In this document: in pieces, positions 1 to 9,488 of the stretch
How positions within the stretch are numbered: the stretch's first letter is position 1
Layout: each line of letters opens with the position of its first letter
Assembly (NCBI GenBank): GCA_934130935.1
Contig: CAKOYQ010000001.1
Span: forward strand, 171,537 to 235,536
DNA from: an uncultured Clostridia bacterium
GTDB lineage: Bacteria > Bacillota > Clostridia > TANB77 > CAG-508
DNA: 64,000 bases
Reading direction: 5' to 3'
Notes under the pieces: model-generated
What the model was told of the DNA's origin: nothing
Seen by the model: only the letters and a program-made list of their open reading frames with translations
Database searches by the model: none
Translations under genes and position numbers: made by a program

Positions 1-111
1 TTCTTCCATATAACCTTGTAAACTCGAAAACAATACTACAGCTAATGATAAAATCATTATTCCAATTAACACTCCTGCTGCCATATATAATGCTTTAACT
101 GCATTTTCCAT
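1..111 (-). CDS. Pilin-like small membrane protein, partial (3' end beyond window)
   Basis: The reading frame starts at an ATG at 109-111 on the minus strand and runs off the left edge, giving 37 residues. It begins MENAVKALYMAAGVLIGIM, closely resembling the start of the next gene upstream (MENVSKALMMAGGLLISIM). One hydrophobic segment covers roughly residues 9-30. It is the last visible gene of the Tad-like operon, so it is probably a second pilin-like or pseudopilin-like structural protein. Length and C-terminus are unknown, and it matches no named pilin that I recognise. Confidence 0.6.
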   Translation of the reverse strand, partial: MENAVKALYMAAGVLIGIMILSLAVVLFSSLQGYMEE

Positions 112-149
112 ATAAGAGTCTTCCTTTCATCTAATTATATATTATTTTG

Positions 150-857
150 TTATTCTTCAATTTCAAAATCCATTTCATTAACTCTTCCATTTTGTTGATT
201 ATATTTTACATCTGTACATTTAAACATTGCCCTTTTAAATTGAGTGTACTGATAATATTTTTTAGTTGCTTCCTTTATTTTAGGAATTTCTGAATCTTCT
301 ATTTTACGTCCAAAAATATTTTTTAATTTTTTTGCTCTTGTTTCTTTATATTTATCATCTGCATTATCATCATCAACTATATTAGCAATTTCAGCAGATA
401 ATCTCTGAAGTTTTGTATCATCAATTCCTGTTATTCCTGTATCAGTTGTCAAACTTGTTGATAAATTAGAAATTATTTTTATATTATTATCATTATCATT
501 TCCTTTGTTTGAAAAAACCTTTGGAAAAATGCTTTGGCCTGTGCTTTTGTATCTAAAGTCTTTATCTTTCAAATTTATATCTATTATAATTCTATCATAG
601 TTCTTTATGTCAGATGCAGTACGGTTGTAATCTATTATTTTATTCATAACAGAAATAAGCTCATTACCTCTTATAGATTTTTTGTTATAATTTTCAAATT
701 GTGCATTAAATTCTGCATCCTGTTCCACTGTGGTTGTTTTACTATTTTCAGTAAAATAGCTTGACAAACGCCCCCATAAGATTACTATTAAGGATATAAC
801 CATGATTGATATCAATAGTCCTCCAGCCATCATTAATGCTTTTGATACATTTTCCAT
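150..857 (-). CDS. Pilin-like membrane-anchored protein of the Tad operon
   Basis: This 235-residue protein has one N-terminal hydrophobic segment (about residues 8-29) followed by a polar, lysine- and asparagine-rich domain, the shape of a large pseudopilin or TadE-like minor subunit. The start is set by a GGAGGTT ribosome binding site just upstream. It lies 17 bp downstream of the TadB/TadC-like gene and shares its N-terminal pattern with the truncated gene to its left, suggesting duplication. No family motif is recognisable in the soluble part; the assignment rests on topology and operon context. Confidence 0.6.
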   Translation of the reverse strand: MENVSKALMMAGGLLISIMVISLIVILWGRLSSYFTENSKTTTVEQDAEFNAQFENYNKKSIRGNELISVMNKIIDYNRTASDIKNYDRIIIDINLKDKDFRYKSTGQSIFPKVFSNKGNDNDNNIKIISNLSTSLTTDTGITGIDDTKLQRLSAEIANIVDDDNADDKYKETRAKKLKNIFGRKIEDSEIPKIKEATKKYYQYTQFKRAMFKCTDVKYNQQNGRVNEMDFEIEE

Positions 858-874
858 TTAAACCTCCATATAAT

Positions 875-2947
875 TTAAGATGCTAATTGATTAAATGTAC
901 TTGTCATAGTTGATAGACCTATTAATACCAATGGTATAATCAAATATCCAACAAATAGACAAATCATTGGTGAAAAGCCTACAGCCTTACCAATTAGTCC
1001 TTTTCTTGATACTAATTGATCATTTGCATCTTTTCTCTTTTCTTTATGGTAATCTCTATCTGCATCTAATTCATCAAATGCTTCTCTAATTGGTATTTTT
1101 TCTACTGCTGCTTGTAAACTTTCTACTATTCTTATCATATCTTTATTTGTTACAGCATTTTTTAGTTCTTCTAAAGCTTCCCAAGCACCTGCCTCATAAT
1201 TATTTACACATTTTGATATAGGTTCTCTAAATATATTAGAATAACGTTCTAGCCACTCTAAAATCATTTCTACATTTACTCTTTCTATTTTCATTAGCAT
1301 TAAAATAATTGTTTGGAACTGCATTACCTCATTTTCCATTTCCATTTGCCTCATTTTCTTTTGGAAAATCATCATCCAAACTGGAGCCATATATCCAATT
1401 AGTGCAAATCCTATAGACATTAATATTTCAAACCATTGCATTTGTTCAGAATTTACTACTTTTAATTTATCATTAATTCTTGTAGCATCATTTTTCATCT
1501 GCTTTTTATCAGATTCTTCATCATAATATGGTGATTTAAGCATTTCTTTTTGTATATCTGCTTCTGTTATATCTAAATCACCTTTTAATTTATCTAAAAA
1601 GTAATTATCTTGTTTGGTTAATTCATCTGCTTTTCTTTTGTTTTGGTCAGATAATGTGCCTATTACAAGCTGATCTGTAGTTGGTTCTGTATAAACATAA
1701 TTTATAGCTACTTTATGCAATATTATAAAAAATAATATCGAACATATAAAAGTTATAACAGTCAGCATTAACCTATTTACATATATCCATTCCATTTTTG
1801 CTTTTGAAGCTGCATCTTTCATCAGTTTCTGCATTTTTCTATAGTCTTTTGTTCCTTTTTTAGGAATAAAAGCATTAATAGCTTGTTTTAAAATTGGAAC
1901 ATTGTATATCTTTTCTTGCCATGGATTATCATTATGTGCTATGTCTACTTGAACTCCACCATTATCTTTTAATTTTCTTGTCATTATGTATGATACTATT
2001 GTTAAAAGTACTATTAATATTTGTGCTACCAATCCTATTTTTCCTCTGTAAAATTCACTTACAAATCCAAAGTTTGATACTGCCCAACTTTTTAAAGGTT
2101 CTAATAATAGCACTGGTGCTATTGAGATAAATGTTAAACTTTGAAATACATAATTTAATTTATCTCTTTTTAATATTTCTAATTGCATTTCTTGTGTTAT
2201 GTTATCAACATTTTTTAGGTATAAAGAAGCTCCATCCTCTTCTCTATCACCAAATTCTTGTGTCAAATATGAAATACCAGCAAATTCTTTTAAATAGCTA
2301 TTTGGTGCTACATCATAATATTTTTCAAGTTCTGTTTCTGGATCTTCTGAGCTTAATATTTCATAAATTTTTTCACCTTGTTTAGAAACACTTTTTTCAT
2401 CATCTAATGATACTTGATATATTGCTTCTTCTACCATGTTAAATTCATGATATGCATGTCTTATTTCTGCAAAAAAGTCTATTTGTTCTTTTAATAAATT
2501 ATTGTCTATTTTGTCAACCATTCCATCTACCATTGTGTCTACAATAAATAGTTCAAAAATTAATAATATTGACATTAGCAACCAGTTACTATGTGTTATA
2601 ATAATTGTTGCTATTGCGACAATTAAAAATATAACAATCGCTTTTGTTAATATCTTTGCAGCCTCTTTTCTTGTCGTATATTCATCATCAATATTAATAA
2701 TTTCTAATCTTCTTCTTAGTTTAAACAAATATCTTTTTAAAAAAGGTGTTTTTATAAGTGTTATGTATATTTTTTGATACATAATATCTGATGAAAATCC
2801 ATTTGCTTTAGTACCTTCTTGTAATTTCTTCATCTGAGCATATTCAGATTTTCCTATCATCTTTTTTAATATAAAATATGCTATAATAACTATTGCAAAT
2901 AATATAAATACACCAATAATCATATATTTTAGCATTTCATCACTCAT
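875..2947 (-). CDS. Type II secretion system F / TadB-TadC-like membrane protein (tandem)
   Basis: This 690-residue polytopic protein has hydrophobic segments near residues 5-27, 98-135, 262-325, 385-413, 505-530 and 655-685. The cytoplasmic stretches between them carry the F-domain pattern (an acidic helix-rich block near 155-250 and a second near 540-650). Tad systems normally encode two adjacent F-domain proteins, TadB and TadC; here both halves appear to sit in one chain. In the family these proteins form the inner-membrane platform on which the CpaF ATPase works. It lies just downstream of the CpaF-like gene. The exact assignment of each half to TadB or TadC is uncertain. Confidence 0.7.
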   Translation of the reverse strand: MSDEMLKYMIIGVFILFAIVIIAYFILKKMIGKSEYAQMKKLQEGTKANGFSSDIMYQKIYITLIKTPFLKRYLFKLRRRLEIINIDDEYTTRKEAAKILTKAIVIFLIVAIATIIITHSNWLLMSILLIFELFIVDTMVDGMVDKIDNNLLKEQIDFFAEIRHAYHEFNMVEEAIYQVSLDDEKSVSKQGEKIYEILSSEDPETELEKYYDVAPNSYLKEFAGISYLTQEFGDREEDGASLYLKNVDNITQEMQLEILKRDKLNYVFQSLTFISIAPVLLLEPLKSWAVSNFGFVSEFYRGKIGLVAQILIVLLTIVSYIMTRKLKDNGGVQVDIAHNDNPWQEKIYNVPILKQAINAFIPKKGTKDYRKMQKLMKDAASKAKMEWIYVNRLMLTVITFICSILFFIILHKVAINYVYTEPTTDQLVIGTLSDQNKRKADELTKQDNYFLDKLKGDLDITEADIQKEMLKSPYYDEESDKKQMKNDATRINDKLKVVNSEQMQWFEILMSIGFALIGYMAPVWMMIFQKKMRQMEMENEVMQFQTIILMLMKIERVNVEMILEWLERYSNIFREPISKCVNNYEAGAWEALEELKNAVTNKDMIRIVESLQAAVEKIPIREAFDELDADRDYHKEKRKDANDQLVSRKGLIGKAVGFSPMICLFVGYLIIPLVLIGLSTMTSTFNQLAS

Positions 2948-2974
2948 GTTATAAGAACACCTCCAATGTTTTTA

Positions 2975-4894
2975 TTATTTTTGTATTTTTGTTTTTCTTT
3001 CTTTTTTTATTTGATCTCCCCAGTAGGTTTCAACAAAATTGTCAAAATCTTCTAGGTCTGATTCATCCATGTTTGCTCTCATTTCTTCAAGATTTTTATC
3101 TGTTATTTTATTTGTTATTTGATATTCTCCATCAACATATTCTAGTATATTTTGATATCTGTATAAATTTTGTTCTGTTACTTTTGAAAAATATGTTGTT
3201 GCATTTTCAAAGAATTTTTGAACTTTTCCATCCATAGTCTTTTCGCCTTTATAGTCATGATCATATGTTGTTCTATCAACTACAGGAATACATTCTGTTA
3301 CTCTCTCTATGTATCTTCTTCCTCTAAAGTCTTTTTGTAAATGAATATCAAAGTTTAATACTTGTACAACCTGTTCTTCGGCTGTTTTTTCGTTTTTGAA
3401 TACTCCTGCTCTTAGCATTGAGTTACGAAGTGCTGTTACTAAGTCTGGGAATGTTTTAGCATGGTGAGTAAATAATGTAAACTTAGATGCAACCTGTGCA
3501 GATTGTATCATCCAAGATGCTACGGGGTCTGTTGCAACCTCTCCTATGATGTTTACAGAACCATCAGTTTTTTTCTGAACGTCCAAACACTCTTGACCAG
3601 CTATTGTTTCTGTCTCACGCATTGACAAAATGTTTCTTGTTGGATAAACTTTTCTTAAGTGCAACTCAAATGCTGTTTCTGTAATACGTAAGTTCATTGT
3701 TTCATATATATTTTCAATCATACCCATAAGTAGTGTTGTTTTACCACATCCCTGTTCACCAGTAATTGATGTGATTCTTGCACCTTTTACTAAGTATTTT
3801 AATAAATCTATAACTTTATCATTTCCTGGCATATTACCAGTCCATTGTTCAACAGTTGCTCTTTTTACGTCAAATTTTCTTACAAAGAATGCCCATGTTT
3901 CTGACATACTTGGTCTAACTACAACAACACGTGAACCATCTTTCATCTCGTTAATTTTATATCCATTTGTATCTGACAACTGTCCTGGATTATTATATTT
4001 GTAAATATTTTGACATACTCTTTTCAATTCTGATTCAGTTCCAAATGATAAAAATGCTAAACGTATTGATTTACCTTGGAAAAATATCCATATACTATCA
4101 CAAGCTCTTGGCACTTTATGTTCTGCCACTTGATCTAAATAATCTCCATCTGTTTGTGCAACTTGGCTTAAAAAGCTTTCTGGTAAACCAGATACACCAC
4201 CAGATACACCATCTATATTCATATCTCTTATTTCATCTATTGTGCTATATCCCTTATAATGTTGATATATCCTTTGTACAACAACTTCTAGCTTGTCTTG
4301 GAAAGATAATATAATTTTTTCATTTTCATATATTTCATCTATTTCATCATCTGTTATTACATAACAAGGTTTTGTTTCTCCCTGAATATATTTTAATATA
4401 GCTAAATTGTATCTTTTTATTAATTGTGTTAATGCTTCATATCCAAATTCTTTTTTGTAAACATATATTAAAATATCAAACTTATCCTGCGAAGTAAGTA
4501 ATGATGGCATATCAAATGGTATTGAACTTGATATATTTGCTTCATTTACACCATATTCTTTTGATAGCAAATCAGAAATAAGTTCTTTAACATATCTTTT
4601 ATCATTAACATCTCCATATGTACAACCCTTTAATGCCTTTTTTAAAGCATATTTTTTATTTTTTCTACGCTTTAATTCTTCTTCTGATAGTCCAATATCA
4701 TATAAATTTACTTTAGTTATTTCGTCTAATCTTTTCTTTACATAATCTCGCATTGCTTCTAAAGTATATGTCTTTTCGTCTTTTTCTATTTCTTCTTCAA
4801 TTTCTGCATTCTTATTCTTTTTTACAAAATATGCTATCCCTGCTCCAGCAAGTATTATAACAATAATCGTTAATAATATATTAGTTAATGACAT
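2975..4894 (-). CDS. cpaF: CpaF/TadA-type secretion ATPase
   Basis: This protein of 639 residues has an N-terminal membrane segment (residues 5-23), unusual for CpaF, a helical region, then a PilT/VirB11-type ATPase core. The Walker A motif GEQGCGKTT is at 379-387, followed by the arginine-rich and Walker B-like blocks typical of the family. It would power assembly of the Tad-like pilus or pseudopilus. It is 5 bp from the upstream ParA-like gene and 28 bp from the downstream F-domain gene, consistent with one operon. The N-terminal anchor and a longer than usual linker are noteworthy; family identity is secure. Confidence 0.85.
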   Translation of the reverse strand: MSLTNILLTIIVIILAGAGIAYFVKKNKNAEIEEEIEKDEKTYTLEAMRDYVKKRLDEITKVNLYDIGLSEEELKRRKNKKYALKKALKGCTYGDVNDKRYVKELISDLLSKEYGVNEANISSSIPFDMPSLLTSQDKFDILIYVYKKEFGYEALTQLIKRYNLAILKYIQGETKPCYVITDDEIDEIYENEKIILSFQDKLEVVVQRIYQHYKGYSTIDEIRDMNIDGVSGGVSGLPESFLSQVAQTDGDYLDQVAEHKVPRACDSIWIFFQGKSIRLAFLSFGTESELKRVCQNIYKYNNPGQLSDTNGYKINEMKDGSRVVVVRPSMSETWAFFVRKFDVKRATVEQWTGNMPGNDKVIDLLKYLVKGARITSITGEQGCGKTTLLMGMIENIYETMNLRITETAFELHLRKVYPTRNILSMRETETIAGQECLDVQKKTDGSVNIIGEVATDPVASWMIQSAQVASKFTLFTHHAKTFPDLVTALRNSMLRAGVFKNEKTAEEQVVQVLNFDIHLQKDFRGRRYIERVTECIPVVDRTTYDHDYKGEKTMDGKVQKFFENATTYFSKVTEQNLYRYQNILEYVDGEYQITNKITDKNLEEMRANMDESDLEDFDNFVETYWGDQIKKERKTKIQK

Positions 4895-4898
4895 TTTC

Positions 4899-5765
4899 TC
4901 ACCTCATCTTCATTTGCAACTCTTGCAATCTCTTTATAATTTTTTCCATTAGTCTTAGCACATCTTGCATAAAAATATAATTTTCATCTGATGTATCTTT
5001 TACATTCTTCAATTTTAAGAACAAATCTGTAACATTTGCTTCTTCAGCTGCTTCAAAATACAACAGATTGAATGGAACTACGTCAATTTCTTTTTTTTCA
5101 TCTAAATATCTTGTTATATTTCTGACATTATATTTTGAATGTCTTGTATATTTTCCAATAACAGGTAAAGTTTTAGGGCTATTTATCTCATCATTTTTTT
5201 CTACCAATTCTTTATATCTGTCTAAATTTACCTTTTTCTGTGATAAAACAAGTACATTTAAATTAGATGCTTTAAGAATTTCCTCTTGCACTTCTCTTAT
5301 TATTGTTTTATCTAAGTCGACTAATACCATATCATAATATTGATTAGCCATTTTAATTAATTCTGTATAATATTTCTGTATTTTTTTATATTCCTCATAA
5401 TTTTCTTCAAACGAGTTGCCTTTTATTCCTTCAAGACCAGTTATAACTTCTAACCTTCCTTTAAAAACAACTTTAGTATAATCTGTAATTGCACTAGGTG
5501 TTAATTTATTGGCAGTTATCAATTTAATAAGTCCTTCTATTCCATTTTCAACAGCAATATTTGTAACTTTTCCGCCAAATAATTTCAAATTTCTTTGAAC
5601 CTCATTGCCCCAAAAACAGTTTTTCATTGTTGGGTCTTGAAAACTTGTTGAAATTAATAGTATTCTGTTATTACGTTCTATTGCCATTCGTGTTGCAACA
5701 GCCACAGAAGTCAAGGTTTTTCCTGTTTGTTCTCTATCATCGTTCCAAAAGGTTACAATTGACAT
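4899..5765 (-). CDS. ParA/CpaE (TadZ)-like ATPase with deviant Walker A
   Basis: A 288-residue protein beginning MSIVTFWNDDREQTGKTL. The Walker A lysine and threonine of the P-loop are kept (EQTGKTL), but the usual KGGVGKT glycines are missing. A Walker B-like MVLVDLDK follows near residue 147. In Tad systems the CpaE/TadZ protein is a ParA-like ATPase that places the assembly machine in the cell. Its position directly upstream of the CpaF gene supports this role. Nucleotide binding is likely but not certain given the altered P-loop. Confidence 0.7.
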   Translation of the reverse strand: MSIVTFWNDDREQTGKTLTSVAVATRMAIERNNRILLISTSFQDPTMKNCFWGNEVQRNLKLFGGKVTNIAVENGIEGLIKLITANKLTPSAITDYTKVVFKGRLEVITGLEGIKGNSFEENYEEYKKIQKYYTELIKMANQYYDMVLVDLDKTIIREVQEEILKASNLNVLVLSQKKVNLDRYKELVEKNDEINSPKTLPVIGKYTRHSKYNVRNITRYLDEKKEIDVVPFNLLYFEAAEEANVTDLFLKLKNVKDTSDENYIFMQDVLRLMEKIIKRLQELQMKMR

Positions 5766-5777
5766 TTTCTAACTCCT

Positions 5778-6464
5778 TTATAGTTCTTTTATTATGTTTC
5801 TTATCTTTTTTCCGCCTATTTCATGATCTATATCATTTGCTAAGAATTCTATATTTTTTTTATACTCACTACTTAGATTTCTTAGTTTTATTTTTGATAT
5901 TCGCTGATTCTCCATTATTGCTGGCAAATCCCCATTTTCCAAAATGAAATACACTTTTTCTTCATTCCAAATCGCTTTTGAGCCAAGTGACAAGTACTCG
6001 AAATATTCTTCCTCTTCTCTTAATAAGTATTTAGAATAAAATATTCTAGTAATTCTAGTTGGTACTCCTAATTGACTTAATATTTCTACTCCTTTTTTTA
6101 ATGAATACATGTCAAATGATGTTACAAAATATACTTTATCTGCTCCCTGTAACCCAAAATTTGCAACACCTGCAAAACTGTCAGTATCTACTATTATATA
6201 ATCATATTCTAGTGCTTCATTCTCTTCTAATCCTACATATTGCTTTAAATTTTCAATGTTTTCAAATCCTACTGCTACATCTATTTCTTCATAAGTGGTT
6301 ATATATGATTTAGTGGGGTTTATAACTGGTACAACATATTTACATTTTTGTGTTATCGTATTATCCATTACTAAAACTTGTTTTCCTGCCATTGTAAGAA
6401 CTTTTGCTATACTTAGTATTACATCTGTCTTATCATAGGCACCAATAAACCCAATTTTTTTCAT
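5778..6464 (-). CDS. Degenerate ParA-like protein of the Tad operon
   Basis: The start chosen is the inner ATG at 6462-6464 because an AAAGGAAG ribosome binding site lies about 10 bases upstream; this gives 228 residues. The N-terminus (MKKIGFIGAYDKTDVILS) looks like a ParA/MinD fold, but the P-loop lysine signature is gone. A Walker B-like YIIVDTDS follows. It is probably a structural or regulatory partner of the CpaE-like ATPase encoded 12 bp downstream. A catalytically dead paralogue beside an active one suggests a heterodimer. The function is inferred from fold and neighbours only. Confidence 0.55.
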   Translation of the reverse strand: MKKIGFIGAYDKTDVILSIAKVLTMAGKQVLVMDNTITQKCKYVVPVINPTKSYITTYEEIDVAVGFENIENLKQYVGLEENEALEYDYIIVDTDSFAGVANFGLQGADKVYFVTSFDMYSLKKGVEILSQLGVPTRITRIFYSKYLLREEEEYFEYLSLGSKAIWNEEKVYFILENGDLPAIMENQRISKIKLRNLSSEYKKNIEFLANDIDHEIGGKKIRNIIKEL

Positions 6465-6548
6465 ATGATTTGGTCTTCCTTTCTTGCATTTATGCATATT
6501 TCGTTTAACCTAAACTGTTATATACAATTACCTTAATTAAAGCTCTAT

Positions 6549-6573
6549 AGCAAGGGGCATTATGCCCTTTGCT
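6549..6573. other. Intercistronic stem-loop between cpaB-like and ParA-like genes
   Basis: An 11-base inverted repeat (AGCAAGGGGCA, TTA loop, TGCCCTTTGCT) with one G-T mismatch. There is no T run on either side, so it is more like an mRNA processing or stability hairpin than a terminator. It could let the first gene of the Tad operon be expressed at a different level from the rest. Confidence 0.45.
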
Positions 6574-6582
6574 AAGTGCTTA

Positions 6583-7860
6583 TTAATAATTTAATGATTC
6601 TAAATATTTTTGTCTTGTAGTACTTTGTTTTTTTGCATCCTCTTCTACTTTCCCTTGTATATTTGATGTATAATCTTCTGAATTATTTATTATTGATTGT
6701 AGATATTTGTTTCTTGTTTCTTTAGCTTTCTCTGAAAATCTTGCTGCCATTCCAGTTGTAGCTTCTTCTACAATATTTGGATTATCTATTTTTCCATCCA
6801 AATCCGGATCTATTTGTGCAATTACAGCAGCATTTGGCGTATATGTTGGTACAGATGGTTGTTGTAGTCCTGGTTCTACATATTTTGTTGCATATAATTT
6901 TGAGCCTAACAATCCATAAGCTTCCACTATTGCACTCGACATAAACAATATTTCATCTTCTCTCAAATTGACCCTCATTGTATCTGTTACATACGAACCA
7001 TCAGAGTTTTTTGGAATGTTAACTTTAGCTTTTGATACAACGATAAAATCTTGTCCAGCTGGTGTCATTAATCTTATATCTACATAATCGTCTGTCATCA
7101 AATCTACTGGCAATACAACCATGTTATATTCTTGTTCTCTTGTATCATCTGTAACAACCTCATCTGATTGCACTACAAAATCTCGTGTAATTACTGTATT
7201 AGCATTCATTTCCACTTTTGCAAGTACTGGAACATTTTGTAATTCTAAATATTCTTTTACTCTTGCAACATTGTTTCCTGTTCTCATTGAAGAATCATCT
7301 AATTTATAGACATAATATGAACCTGTCAAGTCTTCTTGGTACACTCTCGTAATTTTATCAGAATTCGATGTATCTACAATATATGCCCCATCAGTATCTT
7401 GTACAATCTCGTCCTTAGATGATACTTCTTTCTTTGATTCCTCCTTATTTTCTTTATCTTTACCAAAGATTTTATATTTTGCATCTTCTGTAACTTCTAA
7501 TATTGAGTCTGGTTTATTTAGATATAGTCCATATTCATCTGTATTAATCATTGTTCCATCTTTTGTTTGTAGAAACCATGTATCTATTACAGATCCTAAT
7601 GATGTTGCATTACTTGGTATAGAATCTTTATGTATTTCCCTTTTTGCAAACATATCTTGTGTTAATTCCTGTCCAGATTTTACATTCTGAGTCAAAGTAT
7701 AAACAATAACTTTAGCATTTAATTCTGCATTTAATTGCTCAGTTTTTTGTTTTAATTGTAAAAAAAGTAATGCTATTATTACTCCTGTTATTAGTAATGT
7801 TAGTACCATTCCCAATAGGAATGAATTTCTTGATTTTCTTTGCATTGGATTTGATGCCAT
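6583..7860 (-). CDS. cpaB: CpaB-like SAF-domain pilus assembly protein
   Basis: This 425-residue protein has a transmembrane segment at about residues 14-33, then a SAF domain (about 50-110: VIVYTLTQNVKSGQELTQDMF), the hallmark of CpaB/RcpC and FlgA-like proteins. A long periplasm-like or extracytoplasmic region with a second beta-rich part near 215-300 follows. An AGGAGG site precedes the ATG. It is the first gene of the leftward Tad operon. In Gram-negative bacteria CpaB works with the secretin; no secretin is present here, as expected for a monoderm, so it probably binds cell wall or stabilises the pilus. Confidence 0.75.
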   Translation of the reverse strand: MASNPMQRKSRNSFLLGMVLTLLITGVIIALLFLQLKQKTEQLNAELNAKVIVYTLTQNVKSGQELTQDMFAKREIHKDSIPSNATSLGSVIDTWFLQTKDGTMINTDEYGLYLNKPDSILEVTEDAKYKIFGKDKENKEESKKEVSSKDEIVQDTDGAYIVDTSNSDKITRVYQEDLTGSYYVYKLDDSSMRTGNNVARVKEYLELQNVPVLAKVEMNANTVITRDFVVQSDEVVTDDTREQEYNMVVLPVDLMTDDYVDIRLMTPAGQDFIVVSKAKVNIPKNSDGSYVTDTMRVNLREDEILFMSSAIVEAYGLLGSKLYATKYVEPGLQQPSVPTYTPNAAVIAQIDPDLDGKIDNPNIVEEATTGMAARFSEKAKETRNKYLQSIINNSEDYTSNIQGKVEEDAKKQSTTRQKYLESLNY

Positions 7861-7904
7861 TTTTTATTCCTCCTTATTTTCGCATTAATATGCTATCTTT
7901 TTTT

Positions 7905-7933
7905 ATTTTAACTCTTTTTTTTATTAAAATCAA
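7905..7933 (-). promoter_or_regulatory. Possible sigma-A promoter of the Tad operon
   Basis: Minus-strand TTGATT and TAAAAT hexamers are separated by 17 bases, about 45 bases upstream of the cpaB-like start. The hexamers are only moderately close to consensus and the region is AT-rich, so chance is possible. Confidence 0.35.
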
Positions 7934-8004
7934 CACGGTTCGTATTTTGTCATACAAACTTAATATTATTGTAATATTTTTGTAATATTAAATTTTATTA
8001 TAAA

Positions 8005-8874
8005 CTATGCCAATAAATCATCAAGAGCTTGTGCTACACCATCTTCATTATTAGATCCAGTAATTTGATTTGCAACTTCTTTTATAACAGGCGTGCTTTC
8101 TCCCATTGCTATTCCTAGTCCTGCATTTTCTATCATTTTTTTATCATTCACATTATCTCCTATTGCTACTATCTCTTCTGTCTTAATTTGCATTTTTTCT
8201 TTTAAAAATTCTATCGCATTCCATTTATCTACATTTTGAGCAGAAATCTCAGTGTAAAAATATTCTATAGGTACTTCGACACTGCCTTGTCTTATAATTT
8301 TTCTAGACATATGTGATACTTCCAGTACTTCTATCTCTTCAATCTCTTTCAATTTTCGCATAATAGAATTAAATATCACTTGATTATTATCACATATTGT
8401 TATTTTTACAACTTTTTCATCTCTATCTACTATATAGTCATATATATTTTCCACAATATTTATATGAGTTTTATTTTTTTCTTCTTTATTCAAATTTTCC
8501 TTATGATAATACAATACATTACATTGCAAATTTTTTGCAATTATTTCCTTTTCTGTATATATATTATAATATATACTATTTTCCTCACAAATTTTTATAA
8601 TATCTAATGTCTTTTGTTTCTTTAATGTGTTCTCGTATATTATTTCATCATTTTGTATATCATATATTATAGCTCCATTTCCTGATATAAAATATTTTTC
8701 ACTTTTTATTTCTTCCGCAATCGCTTTAATTGAATCCATCGGTCTTCCTGATGCAATTATAACCTCAATCCCTCTTTGTTGAGCTCTTTCAATCGCTTGT
8801 TTAGTTCTTTGTGTTACAATTCCATATTGATTTAGCATTGTTCCGTCTAAATCTATTGCTGCTAATTTATACAT
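8005..8874 (-). CDS. Cof-type HAD-family phosphatase
   Basis: The start is the ATG at 8872-8874, preceded by AAGGAGG; a longer frame upstream would translate the palindromic repeat and is rejected. The 289-residue product begins MYKLAAIDLDGTML, carrying the HAD nucleophile motif DxDGT, and ends with the motif IAIGDNVNDKKMIENAG (GDxxND). The cap between them is of the Cof/C2B type. Family members dephosphorylate sugar phosphates, FMN, PLP precursors and similar small substrates; the substrate cannot be told from sequence. It is monocistronic and its leader carries the REP-like palindrome. Confidence 0.85.
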   Translation of the reverse strand: MYKLAAIDLDGTMLNQYGIVTQRTKQAIERAQQRGIEVIIASGRPMDSIKAIAEEIKSEKYFISGNGAIIYDIQNDEIIYENTLKKQKTLDIIKICEENSIYYNIYTEKEIIAKNLQCNVLYYHKENLNKEEKNKTHINIVENIYDYIVDRDEKVVKITICDNNQVIFNSIMRKLKEIEEIEVLEVSHMSRKIIRQGSVEVPIEYFYTEISAQNVDKWNAIEFLKEKMQIKTEEIVAIGDNVNDKKMIENAGLGIAMGESTPVIKEVANQITGSNNEDGVAQALDDLLA

Positions 8875-8904
8875 ATTTTTGCCTCCTTGAATAAACAGGG
8901 GATT

Positions 8905-9020
8905 AGGATAATTTGGGTAATTAGGGCAAGGGTAATTTGGGGTCGATTCCGTTTTTGCCCTTAGGTGCAAAACGGAACCGACCCCAAATTACCCTTGCCC
9001 TAATTACCCGAATTGCCCCT
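8905..9020. repeat. Large palindrome made of two inverted REP-like units
   Basis: Two nearly identical arms of about 50 bases, in inverted orientation, flank a short loop near 8958-8966. Each arm contains the core AATTTGGGGTCGGTTCCG (one base differs in the left arm) that recurs at 49.0, 51.6, 51.85 and 60.1 kb. Here each arm is extended by an extra GGGTAATTAGGGCAAGGGT-type stretch not seen at the other sites. It lies between the divergent Cof and SASP genes. Confidence 0.85.
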
Positions 9021-9137
9021 TTTTCGATTTTTTTCAAAAAATTTCCTGTTTATTTTCTTTCAAATTGTACATCATATATTTAGAAAAAGCAATAGTTTTT
9101 TCTAAGAAATGTTATATATAGCAGGAGGTGAAAAAAC

Positions 9138-9344
9138 ATGGCAAACTTAAACAGTAACAAAAAATTAGTTCCAGAAGCAATGAACGCTTTAGATAAATTC
9201 AAATATGAAGTAGCTTCAGAAGTTGGTGTAACTTTAAAGGATGGATATAATGGTGATATATCAGCTAAAGATGCTGGTAAAATCGGTGGAAATATGGTTA
9301 GAAAAATGATCCAACAAGTTGAAAACAATATGGCTAACAAGTAA
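9138..9344 (+). CDS. Alpha/beta-type small acid-soluble spore protein
   Basis: This 68-residue protein has the SASP signatures: a conserved N-terminal block ending in FKYEVASEVGV, which contains the GPR protease cleavage region, and the C-terminal block GGNMVRKMIQQVE. These proteins coat and protect spore DNA and are degraded at germination. A strong CAGGAGGTG site lies 9 bases before the ATG. It is a single gene. I could not identify a convincing sigma-G promoter upstream. Together with spoVT it shows that the organism forms endospores. Confidence 0.95.
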   Translation: MANLNSNKKLVPEAMNALDKFKYEVASEVGVTLKDGYNGDISAKDAGKIGGNMVRKMIQQVENNMANK

Positions 9345-9488
9345 TTTGGATAGTATTTATTTAATATACTAATCGTATTTTATAAAAATTTAGATTATAT
9401 GAATATTTATATACTTTTTGTATATAATATTAGTAATGGCAGAAGTATTTTTCTTGATTTTATATATGTTTTTTATTTAAGCATACAT

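Noticed and set aside
9080..9340. Minus-strand open frame over the SASP gene
   Set aside because: The plus-strand frame is an unmistakable SASP with an ideal ribosome binding site.
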